A stretch of DNA of 64,000 nt from Branchiostoma floridae (taxonomy: Eukaryota > Chordata > Leptocardii > Amphioxiformes > Branchiostomatidae). The notes below the pieces were generated by a model, which did no database searches, had not been told where the DNA came from, and saw nothing but the letters and a program-made list of their open reading frames with translations. How positions within the stretch are numbered: the first letter of the stretch is position 1; each line of letters begins with the position of its first letter. The DNA lies in the NCBI RefSeq assembly GCF_000003815.2, contig NC_049991.1, positions 1,781,718-1,845,717 on the forward strand. Direction: 5' to 3'. Positions 12,316 to 22,400 of the stretch are shown piece by piece. The position numbers and the translations under genes were made by a program.

Positions 12316-12507
12316 ACTTGAAATTAGCCTGGGTACCATCTGGATAGTAGTTCGCTCCTATCTTCGATTCTGCTATCCAGAATCACAGAAGCGATTGTAT
12401 AGTATATAGTGTATAATGAATGTCAGACCTATGAAGCGACTGTATATAGTATAAAATCAACGCTGGAGCGAACTACTTTCCGGATGGTACCCAGGCTAAC
12501 TTGAAAT
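12316..12507. mobile_element. 174-bp MITE with 9-bp target duplication
   Basis: The element 12325-12498 has terminal inverted repeats TAGCCTGGGTACCATCTGGA / TCCGGATGGTACCCAGGCTA and GTAGTTCGCTCC / GGAGCGAACTAC. It is flanked by the exact 9-bp duplication ACTTGAAAT (12316-12324 and 12499-12507). Nine-base duplications are typical of Mutator-like elements. It is inserted into the first unit of the 137-bp tandem repeat that follows. A second member is at 54793-55082. Confidence 0.85.
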
Positions 12508-13170
12508 GCATTCTAACAACGTTTTTGCTCCATTGTATACCACTGGAACTGCGTTATATCTTAAGACAATTTAAAATACCAAGGACGTTATGTAACGTTA
12601 TATAATGTCCTTGAAATCACAAACTAGCATACTCCATTCCGGATGGTGCTTGAAATTCTACCAACGTTTATGCCCCATTTTATACCATTAGAACTGTGTT
12701 ATATCTTAAGACAATTAAAATACCAAGGACGTTACATAACGACCTTGACGTCACTAGCTAGCATACTCCATTCCGAATGGTGCTTGAAATGGTAACAACC
12801 TTTTGGCCCATTTCATACAACTGAAACTGTGTTATATCTTAAGACAAAACACCAAGGACGTTATATAACGTCCTTGAAATCACAAGCTAGCATACTCCAT
12901 TCCGGATGGTGCTTGAAATTCTACCAACGTTTATGCCCCATTTTATACCACTGGAACTGTGTTATATCTTAAGACAATTAAAAGCTCCAATGACGTTACA
13001 TAACGTCCTTGAAATCACTAGCTAGCATACTCCTTTCCGGATGGTGCTTGAAATACATTATAACAACGTTTTTTTTTCATATTCCATTATATACTACAGG
13101 AACTGTGTTATATCTTAAGACAATTGAAATACTAAAAGGAGGTTATATAACGTCCTTGAAATCACTAGCT
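12508..13170. repeat. tandem repeat, ~137-bp unit with embedded palindrome
   Basis: About five copies start near 12579, 12723, 12852, 12987 and 13131. Each contains AGGACGTTAYRTAACGTCCT, a near-perfect palindrome, followed by TTGAAATCAC, GCTAGCATACTCCATTCC, GGATGGTGCTTGAAAT and AACTGTGTTATATCTTAAGA. Spacing is 129-145 bp. No coding content is seen. Confidence 0.88.
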
Positions 13171-13261
13171 ACTGTTACGACTGTAGCATCTATAGTTTAC
13201 AGTGTGTCATTACTACTTCAACAAAGAGGGTCAAATTACAGACAGCAAAATTCATGCTATG

Positions 13262-13480
13262 TTTAACGTTATTCCACCTTTATCCGTATGGTAACCTATA
13301 TCCGTTGTATATAAAGATAGGGTATTTAGGGATCGGAAGATGGAAGGTAGTTTTATATTACAATATCTTGAAAATTTTGACACAATTAAAATCCACGTCG
13401 TTGACCCGAAATCTCTAAATACCCAGTTTTTCAAAACAACGAATCAAGGTTACCCCACGGATTAAAGTGAACTAGCGTTA
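13262..13480. mobile_element. candidate inverted-repeat element
   Basis: ACCTTTATCCGTATGGTAACC at the left and GGTTACCCCACGGATTAAAG at the right face each other, with ATTTAGGGATC / GAAATCTCTAAAT inside. A related sequence occurs at about 1175-1340. Confidence 0.5.
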
Positions 13481-13799
13481 CAGATAACAGAAAACTGATT
13501 ATGAGTCTCCCCATACGTTTATGATGGTATCTCACCCATATCTAAATTTACGATTATATTAATGATAGTTTATTGCAGATTCTTGCCTGAGGGCTAATTG
13601 CAGGTACAATGTAACATGAAACGAGACAAACAAACAAACAAACAAATAGTGCAGATTATAAAACAAGCAAACATCAAACAAAAGAGCGGCAAATGACATT
13701 CCAAACACAAGGACAACAAATTATGCGTAGATCATCATGTCTTACATTTAAGAACTTATCGTACAACATCTAAGATATTCATATAAAGGGTAAAAGAAA

Positions 13800-14853
13800 A
13801 AAAGTGGCAAAAAAGTACCTTTTATCCTTCCGAAAGCTTCCTGAAAAGTCTAGTGGAAAGTTACCAAAAAGTCTGTCTCGCTATTTAAATTAACTGCAGA
13901 AGACAGGGACCTGGCGCTTTCTGTTCGGCTAACGTTAATCATTCAAGTAAAAGGCCAAGAAAGTTTGTTAAAAAAAGTACCTGTTATCCTTCCGAAAGCT
14001 TCCTGAAAAGTCCAGTGGCAAGTTACTAAAAGTCTGCCTGACTAATTAACTGCAGGAGACAGGGACCTGGTGCGTTCATTTAATTCTGTTCGGATAACGT
14101 TAATCATTCAAGTAAAATGCTAAGAAAGTTTGTAAAAAAAAGGTACCTGTTATCCTTCAGTAGCTTCCTTTTAGTCTAGTGGCAAGATACCAAAGGTCTA
14201 TCTGACTAATGAGAACCAGGGCAGGAGACAGCTTTCTATTTGGCTAACGTTAATACCCCCGTCACATGTAGCAAAAATCGATCGGACGACGAGTCTGCGA
14301 GCTCTAAATTACGAGGAGGCATGACCCTGATGCCGAGAAAGAAATGGGAGAGTTCCCCCTTCCCGTCAGGGTCATGCCTCCTTGTAATTTACAGCTCGCA
14401 GACTTTCTCTCGTAGATCGATTTTCGCTACATGTGACGGGGGTTTAAACACTCGTTTTAAAGACCCAGAAAGTTAGTGAAAAAAAGTACCTGTTCCTTCC
14501 GAAAGTTCCTGCTTAAGTCTTGTGGCAAGTTACCAAAAGTCTACCTCACTAATAGACACCAGCAGACAGAGACCTGGCACTTTCTGTTAGCTTTAGGTCA
14601 ATGTTAATTCAGTGCACGTAAAAGTCGGGGTGGAAAAGGTACCTGTTGCCCCTCAGCCGGCTTCCAGCTTGTCTCGTGGCAAGTTAACAAAGGTTTACCT
14701 TCTTATAGACACTACCAGACAGGGCCTTGCGGTTTCTATTAGGTCAACGTTAGATAATAGTAATAGGCAAGGAAACTTGTGGAAAAAGTACACGTTAGCA
14801 TCCAGACGGCTTCCTGTTTTAGTCTAGTGGCAAGTTCGCAAAGTCGACCCTCT
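13800..14853. repeat. tandem repeat, ~150-165-bp unit
   Basis: Six units start near 13815, 13975, 14140, 14486, 14637 and 14788. Each carries AGTACCTGTTATCCTTCC, GTGGCAAGTTACCAAAAGTC, GACAGGGACCTGG and GCTAACGTTAATCATTCAAG. The gap between the third and fourth unit is doubled because a hairpin MITE (14254-14443) is inserted. Units diverge rightwards. Confidence 0.85.
14254..14443. mobile_element. hairpin MITE copy 1, long palindrome
   Basis: The ends are ACCCCCGTCACATGTAGC and GCTACATGTGACGGGGGT. Arms continue through GATCGGACGACGAGTCTGCG and AGGAGGCATGACCCTGA and meet at about 14345. It is flanked by TTAA on both sides (GTTAA | ... | TTAAAC), compatible with a TTAA-targeting (piggyBac-type) element, although the first base after TTAA differs between ends. 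Confidence 0.82.
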
Positions 14854-15044
14854 AATACCGATATCACATTAGGCCCGATTCGATCGGACGACGAGTCTGC
14901 GAGCTCTAATTTACGAGGAGGCATGACTCTGATGCCGACGAAGAAATGGCAGAGTTCCCCCTCCCGTCAGGGTCATGCCTCCTTGTAATATAGAGCTCGC
15001 AGACTCGTCGTCCGATCGAATCGCGCCTAATGTGAAAGGGGTAT
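14854..15044. mobile_element. hairpin MITE copy 2 beside the assembly gap
   Basis: It shares the core of the first hairpin (GATCGGACGACGAGTCTGCG, AGGAGGCATGACTCTGATG and their complements). The arms are nearly complete from ATCACATTAGGC to GCCTAATGTGA. It ends 3 bp before the run of Ns, suggesting the assembly broke at the palindrome. Confidence 0.8.
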
Positions 15045-15047
15045 AAC

Positions 15048-15147
15048 NNNNNNNNNNNNNNNNNNNNNNNNNNNNNNNNNNNNNNNNNNNNNNNNNNNNN
15101 NNNNNNNNNNNNNNNNNNNNNNNNNNNNNNNNNNNNNNNNNNNNNNN
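15048..15147. other. assembly gap, 100 N
   Basis: Exactly 100 ambiguous bases, a conventional placeholder size, so the true gap length is unknown. Any open frame spanning it is artificial. Confidence 0.98.
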
Positions 15148-15599
15148 TCTCAGAGCTACACTTGCCCCGTACAAAGCCTGCACTAAGTACGGTAGGGCGA
15201 GCCACAAGGAGACTGGATTTCAGGTTATATGTTGTGCGGGTGTTATGAGCACTCAGACATAGAGAACTTGTGCCCTGTCCCTGACTTGTCTAATAATCAT
15301 CAGTAGTCAACCCGTCATCACTCGTTATACGTTATCATTAGGTATCACTAGGCCATGTTGATTTGATAATGTGGATGACATCATCTGGGAACCAAAAAAC
15401 AGATGGGAGCACATGAATAAAAAAAGTTAGGTAAAAAGAAAGTTGCCTTCAATATGAAACACATGACACTTAATATGGTATACAGAACATTGATAAATTT
15501 TTCCTGTTGGACATCTTTGACTTTGTAATTGACATTCTAAGACATCGATATCTGGTTTCTGATATTTTTGTACAATCTACTTCATTATATTCAATACCC

Positions 15600-15765
15600 A
15601 TTTTACAGATGGCTGGACAACATAAAGAAAGACATCAACTTTCTCAACCTACACAGTGTCAACCCTAGTGACAGAGGTCGCTGGCAGACCCCCTCATCAT
15701 CAGCGTGCAAGCACGTCTAACCCCCACAGGGTGGGGAACAACAGACGTTAAACCGGAGAGTGAGT
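15600..15765 (+). mobile_element. LINE C-terminal/3' fragment, type 1
   Basis: Translation gives RWLDNIKKDINFLNLHSVN then PSDRGRWQTP, the usual last segment of many non-LTR ORFs, followed by CACGTCTAACCCCCACAGGG and GGGGAACAACAGACGTTAAA. The same sequence occurs at 36450-36562 and resumes at 38168, split there by a foldback element. Confidence 0.65.
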
Positions 15766-15769
15766 GACA

Positions 15770-16060
15770 GCAGCTTTGTACGATCTATTATACTACATAC
15801 TGTATGACAGATCCAGCTGGAGATGTACACTGTCCAGGCAGCTAAAATCAGGAGAAACCAGACTGATGCGCATGGCAGAAGAAAAGCGGATCCTGCGAAA
15901 AGAACTCTGCAACAGACCTGAGACAGCTTACAGATGTACCCTATGTGGCAGAGACTGTCATTCTAGTATAGGACTGTTTAGCCACAGTCGACGCTGTAGG
16001 GCTGATATCAATTAGGATTTTACCTTGGTAAATATTGAACGAAGGAGACCATATAATCTG
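15770..16060 (+). mobile_element. LINE C-terminal fragment with C2H2 finger, type 2
   Basis: An open frame to 16015 ends in [20 protein letters not shown] and RRC, the single C2H2-like finger found at the C-terminus of some RTE-like reverse transcriptases, preceded by SSWRCTLSRQLKSGETRLMR. A degraded copy lies at 41690-41900. There is no RT domain, so this is a 5'-truncated copy and not a host zinc-finger gene. Confidence 0.65.
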
Positions 16061-17217
16061 TTGGGAACAGTTTTTTTGGGAATGGATAAAAATCAATGTG
16101 TGGACTGATGTCATCCATACAGTCGAATAGCATGGCCTTAGTCCCACATGTTCACCTAAGGGCTTCTCCAGTAGGTGTTTCAGCTTGTTAGATGCTTAGT
16201 AAGGTTGTAGGCAAGAAAATTGAAAATCAGGCTAAAGGCCATGCTCATTCGACTATATGCATGACATCCCCATGAGCATTGATTTTTGTAATGCCCAAAA
16301 ACAGTTTTCGACAATATGTTGTCGAAAACCTTAATATAATGTAAATCATATAAAGCAACTGCAAAATGATCAAACATCATCGTAATGCCATTAATTGCAA
16401 GCGAAAATTGGATAATGAAAACTGCTGCTGCAGGTAGAATGCCAATGAAAGTCAATTCCAAAGCCACAGATGTGAAAGAACAAAAACAAAGAACCTCTTG
16501 TTGGGTATACACCATACTCTGTATGTTTAGTCAACTTTTCAACCTTACCGATTACTTAGATTTTACGATGAAGGCGAAATTTTTTTTTTTGGTTCCCATG
16601 AAATCTTGGTTCAGCTTGTTAGACAAAATGTTCAGTAAGCCTGTAGGCATGAAAATCGAATATGAGGCCATGTTGTTTCGACTATGAATTACATCGTCCT
16701 GCGCATTAATTTTCGTCATGTCTAAAACATTTTTTCAACCTCAAACAGTATATCATACAAATCAACAAAAGGAGCAAACATATGCTATGAATTGCAAAGA
16801 AAAATTTGATATCGGAGACTAATGCTGAATATAGAATGCCAAAGTCATTTCCAAAGTCAAAGAAGAAGACTTGAAAGAACGAAAACAAAGAAACTATTGT
16901 TCAGTATACTCTACTCTGTATTTAATCATCTGTTCAACCTTCCTAACCACTATTGAAGATTTTACAATGAAGACAAAAGTTTTTTTCATTCAGCCTATCA
17001 CATTCGGGTTCCCATGCAGAGGACGTTATCCATATGATCAAATCAACGTAGCCTAATAGATGTGAAGTCGTGTATTGAATCAGCTTATTACATTTTTGCT
17101 CTATTGGAGCCTAATAATCAAATTCATTACCAGTCGGTGGCTTTAGTTCTTGCTACTCAGATGTCGGTGGTTAACACCTCCAAAATAACATTACGTGCCA
17201 AAAGCTATTTTGAGTAT

Positions 17218-17316
17218 GGAGACACCAATAAAATGCAGAAGTCTAGATATGGTTTAGGAATCATGCAACTCATGTAGTTAAACTGTTCTGTATGTATTGT
17301 ATGTACAAGTTGCCAC
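17218..17316 (+). repeat. 99-bp direct repeat, left copy
   Basis: It begins GGAGACACCAATA and ends GTACAAGTTGCCAC. Near-identical to 17739-17837 (a few substitutions). The right copy continues into GGGCAATAAAGTTCTG, a LINE-like 3' end. Confidence 0.85.
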
Positions 17317-17738
17317 TAGGGCTGGGTACCGATACAGAAAATTCAGGTCCAGGTCCGGTCCCAAGGATCAGGTTCAGGTCTGGACCTGAACCTGATCCAG
17401 TATGACTCATACCAATGGTCCATTTCACTACAAAGAAAGCTGTTCAGCGGAGTATTAGACTTACACTGGCGTTTTAAAATCCTACAACGCTAACTGCACC
17501 TGTATGATTGGCTGTAAAACATGGCAGGAATTACTATAAACTCTACTCTTACTTCACTCTTGTTATTTTCTTCCACCTGCAAGTGCCAAAACATGTGAAT
17601 GCCTGATGAAATAATCTGTTACTTTTCTAATCGGTCCAACATCCGGTCCATCTAATTTTTTCAGGTCCTGTTTTTCTGGACCGGTCCAATAAGAAAAAAC
17701 GGTTTTGTACCGGTACGCTGTATCGATACCCAGCCCTA
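17317..17738. mobile_element. hAT-like nonautonomous element with inverted ends
   Basis: The ends are TAGGGCTGGGTACCGATAC and GTATCGATACCCAGCCCTA, the style of hAT superfamily termini. The interior repeats GGTCCAGGTCCGG / CAGGTCTGGACCTGAACC words. Relatives with the same words are at 21956-22345, 33505-33805 and 51715-52040. There is no transposase. Confidence 0.75.
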
Positions 17739-17837
17739 GGAGACACCAATAGAATGCAGCAGTCTAGATATGGTTTAGGAATCATGCAAGTCATGTAGTT
17801 AAACTGTTCTGTATGTATTGTATGTACAAGTTGCCAC
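17739..17837 (+). repeat. 99-bp direct repeat, right copy
   Basis: This is the right-hand partner of 17218-17316. It abuts the hAT-like element with no intervening bases. Confidence 0.85.
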
Positions 17838-19280
17838 ACATTTTGTCCTTTACATTTGTCGGGCAATAAAGTTCTGTATATAACTTCTGTATTTTAAAAG
17901 AAAGAAACATCACAAGTTTGTAGATAGACAAGTCATTTAATGTCTGTAGAATTAACATGATAATAAGGATGTCCCTGTGGCTCAATCGGTACCAGCCTCA
18001 CAGTTGAGCTCCTGGTTCCAGCTAGTTTGGGGAAGGTACATTTTGTATACTGGTTGGAGCTCCATTGTCAGTTGGAAGGGACAAAATGGGTGTCCCGTGT
18101 TCAACAAGGTGCTTCAAGCACATTACAACCTCATTATATACATGTACCTACTGTAATAATATAACTGAAGGTAAACACATTGATAGTACAATGCTAAACT
18201 TTCTTCCAACACAGAAGTACACACAAGATCAAATTTTCAACGGCCTTCTTCAGGATTAATATTGATGACCAATCACTTCAGAACGTAAACTCGCCAGAGT
18301 TACAGAAACGTGACCTCATTGACACGTGTTCTTGCGAATACGTGTCGTCAGCAATTGGTCAAACGTGCAAGGAAGTTTATAACGCCCACCGTCTTTGTCC
18401 AGTGATGGCTGGAGTGCTCTCAGATGTAGATGGCCTTCTTTATACCTCTTACAAAGTAGGCATGTTCAGTGTCCAGTATGTCTGACTTGATTCAGTGAGA
18501 TGGTATGGTCCGGTGATTCAATGTGGACATTCAACTCACGATTATGTACTCTAAACCTTCTTTGCAGTCTCAATGGCATTTGTACATTCAATAGGCATCT
18601 TTATAAACCTCTTTCAGCTGAGTTAGTCTTTTGGCACTGAATTTATATTGGTTATGGAGATAGGCAGCAACGAGAAGATTAAAGTTCATCAGTATGTGAC
18701 TGTCTTAACAACAATATGTGGCTCATGGCAAGAATGATATGGAATTACTATAGTGAGAACACATTTCTTGCAAAATTGTATTTTACAAATTAGAATTTTT
18801 CATTTCTTGAGGGAGTTGTCTAAATCAAATTATATGCTGCAAAAGGGAAAATGTTTGCAATGGTTTTGAGTTTGTATTTTTTAGTGACCTCTTCACTATA
18901 AATCTAAACCTATCACAAATATTACCCCCATCAAAACCCTGTATGGCAATTTCGAACTTAAAACCACCTATAATGTTCCATTTTTGAAAATCAAATCCCT
19001 GCAAAGATTTTCTCTTTTACAACTAGTAGAATACAAATTTCTTTCAATATTGGTCTATAATAATGCATGGCCTAGAGATGACATTTGATAACTGTGCTTG
19101 TAACATATAGCTAATAGGTATAGTTCAAGGAAATATGAAAAATGAAGTTCACATGTAAGACCTATAGGAGAAAATGTAGTGTTTCCACTTTCCGACCAAC
19201 CCTTTACTTGTTGGATCACTTTGACTAAAACCTGAAACTAAAAAGTGAAAAAGAAAGAGAATCCTTACCTACCAAACCTT

Positions 19281-19286
19281 TTTAAT
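19281..19286 (-). terminator. VPS35L: possible VPS35L poly(A) signal (ATTAAA)
   Basis: ATTAAA occurs on the minus strand 74 nt after the VPS35L stop. No downstream GU-rich element was judged; this is only a candidate. Confidence 0.25.
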
Positions 19287-19359
19287 TTTCAGAATCGTAA
19301 TTGGAAACACAACATTTTTTCCTAGGCCAGGCTATGATATTGCACAACTCTGGTCCTGA

Positions 19360-19458
19360 TTATGTTCTAGACTGCAGAGGTAGCTTGGCAGCCAGCTCAG
19401 CATATTCCTTCCCATCCTGCTGGGTCCCCCTTTTCTTCAGGTGTTCTAATGTGCGCAC
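19360..19458 (-). CDS. VPS35L: VPS35L exon 33 (terminal)
   Basis: Residues 951-982, from [11 protein letters not shown] to [11 protein letters not shown] and TAA. The C-terminal tail matches the family's LPLQTRT end. It is separated from exon 32 by a 3-kb intron of mobile elements. Confidence 0.93.
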   Translation of the reverse strand: MRTLEHLKKRGTQQDGKEYAELAAKLPLQSRT

Positions 19459-22400
19459 CTGTGTGGGGACAAGACAGAACAATAGTGAGGATGCATCCTA
19501 AATTCCTGTGTAAATTCCTTTGTACATTTACTGCCTTTGTTAGAAGGTTATGTTTTCAGTTTTGCTATGGAGTGCCTGTTGTAGCATGTGTGCTTGCATG
19601 TTAACAGCATAATTTGAACAGCTGTGGATATATTTTCATGATATTTGGTAGGCAGCAAAGTATTTGGAAACGAAGATTTTGTTTGATAATGGGCCTCCTG
19701 GCAGCTTCTTTTGGTACTGCAATGGGCTGTGTATGTATGTATGTTTGTGTATGTGTGTTTCTACATTTGCATGTTACCAGCATAACTTGAGAAACTGTAG
19801 ATGGATCTTCATGATATTTGGTATTGTGGAAAAGAAGGTCAACTTAGATAATGGGCGGCTTCTTTCGGTACTGCAGTGGGCTATGTATATGTATGTGTGT
19901 TTTGATTGATTGATTGATTTTATTTTGCACATTAAAAAATGATAACATACAGAAAATTATAGAAAACAATAGAACGTGCAAGGGGGGAGAAAAAAGCCAT
20001 GTGGCTTATACAAACTCTTCTCCCGTCAAAATTTACAAATCATAATACAATTAAATGGACATGAAGATTATACATCAAACAATAATAAACCAAGTGAAAA
20101 TAATATAACCCAGTGATCATCATAACGTTACAATTGATCTTAACATCAAGAACTGAAATTAGACAAAACTAAACATGATCTACAGATCATAAAGAAATTA
20201 GTCAAAATCATACAATTAATCTGCTAGCAAAACCAAGTTTTTGTATGTTACCAGGCTGGGCAACTCAAGAAACCGTGGACAGATCTTCATGATATTTGGC
20301 AGGTGGGTGAGGGTAGGGTAAACATTTAAGGTCAGGTTTGATTAAGGCCCTCCTAGTGGCTTGTTTTTAAGTGTATGGAAAAAGAAGTGTCCATATACGC
20401 TGATGACAAAGTCTATGTAAGAAAGAGAAAATCTGAAAAATGGAACACTTTTGCACCTAATTTAGTCCATCTACTCTAGACCTGTAATAATTATGATTTG
20501 GCCTCTACTCCCCATCTATAACTACTCCCACAGTGCAACACTGAAACTTTCATGCTGTTCAGTAATGAGCCCCCGGGGACCAATCAAATGGTTCATTACA
20601 ACTCCTCTGTTACCAATTTGCCCATGTGTGGAAAGCAAGTCGCTCCCTATTGGATAGTTCAGACATCTTCAATACACATGTAGACAGAGGGGTGACTAAA
20701 GTTCTAGCTCTGACCCAGGAACGAGAAGTACAACTCGAATCTCAAGACAGTTTTGAAGTATGAACCCTTTGATGAATGCCCACAAAACTCAACATACTGT
20801 GATCAGTACTTTGCAGGTGATGCCCTTTTGAAAATCAGTAGTATTGAGCTGTGACCTGAGGAAGGATCCATTGCGACCCGTGAAGGCATCTCAAAGATGT
20901 CCACGTTCAAGGTTCAAGGTTCAAGGTGCCCTGAGGTGTGTGGGTCAACTTTAAGGTTCTTCTTCTTCTGCTTAAAGTAACCTAGCTAGTTGATATCATT
21001 GCAGTTAAGATATGAAGGAATTTCTCATAAATTTTGACAATGTCTTTGGCATGAGGAACACAAGAATTGATCCACACTGTCTGCTTCATTAAGTTATTGT
21101 AGATACTTGTCTATTATATACTGTCCTTCTTTCTTTTGAGATGTGTGTATAAAGGAAAGAAAAGGAAAGTGACCTCGATCCAGTTTTAGCTCACTGAAGA
21201 GCTACACATGTAGTCTTCCACTGGTTGTGACCGAGAGGCCAAAAGTTATGCACAGTACGAGGGGCGTTCAATAAGTAATGCCCCTGACCCATTTCCCATA
21301 GAAGGAGATTAATGAAACTTGGCACAGTTATTAGTCTTTTTATTCATAGCAACCACCCAGAGTTATACATTTCTCCCATTGTTTGATGCAGCTCTAGACA
21401 CCGTTTTGTAGGACACCCGAGGTTGGTCTTCCAACAGATGCCTCATCAACGGCAGAAGAGGGACGACCAGGTCTGGGAGCTGTTTCCACAGACTTCCGGC
21501 CATGTTTGAATTTACAATGCTAGCATTTTACACATATGATGGGGCATCATCACCATAAGTTTCGTTAATTTCATTGGTGTGCGTCCTTTCAAATACAAAA
21601 ACCGGTCACTGCGCACACTCAACTGGCTCCATTTCACACCTGGTCCATTTCGTCACACCTAACTCAGTTCAAACACCAGTAAATCAGAAACCCCAATTAG
21701 TTCAGAGCTGTATTTTGCAACATAACCATTAGAGGTATGCATCATTACACATGCAAAATTTCATCTAGATCATACAACTAAAAATGGGCCAGAGGCATTA
21801 CTTATTGAACGCCCCTCGTATTTACAGGTTCATTGTATCAGGGAAAATTTCCCTATAGCTCTTTGCGACAAGCACAATGAACAGCGGACCACATTCTATC
21901 CTTCCGTCCTGAGGACAACAATCCTTTTTGGTTGTGTGTAGTGGTGCGTACCTAAAGCCCGGACTTGAAATTGGACCTAAAAATGTTTAGGTCCAAGTCC
22001 AAAAAAAACCTAAATGTCCGGAGCCAAGTCCGGACTTGCAAAAAGCTAGCTGTCACTTATATTCCCTTATATTGTTCTAAACCATCTAAAACCTTCCATA
22101 GACAGTAAAATTTGCACTGGAAAAAGACAAAAAACAGTTTGTGTTTACACTGGCTGTCTATCATTTTCATGTATTTTTCACATTGCATTTCAATTCATGC
22201 TAACATGCAATTTTATATGCACCATCCCCCCCTCCCCCTAAAAAAAAGCACATAATATGCAATGATGGGTTCAGGTCCGGACTTTCCTGAACCTGAACTG
22301 CTGGACCTGAATCCGGACCTGAACCTGAAATTGAGTTTAGGTACGCACCACTAGTTGTGTGCATGTCGGGTGAGCGACACAAACTCACAGCGTCTAGTGC

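Larger units (their letters stand above)
15148..19355. other. repeat-dominated stretch before VPS35L
   Basis: It contains LINE tails (15600-16020), repeated remnants with ATGTTGATTTGAT / GATGTCATCC words (15353-15400, 16080-16140, 16236-16290, 16668-16700, 17015-17055), and a hAT-like element between 99-bp direct repeats (17218-17837). A tRNA-like segment (17966-18030, CTGTGGCTCAATCGGTACC) is followed by otherwise unremarkable DNA. No host gene is recognised. Confidence 0.5.

Noticed and set aside
14906-15207. Open frames spanning the N run
   Set aside because: The unknown bases are placeholders; the frame is not real.
15764-16015. Host C2H2 zinc-finger gene
   Set aside because: The single finger with its flanks recurs in a degraded copy at 41.8 kb and matches the C-terminus of non-LTR retrotransposon proteins.
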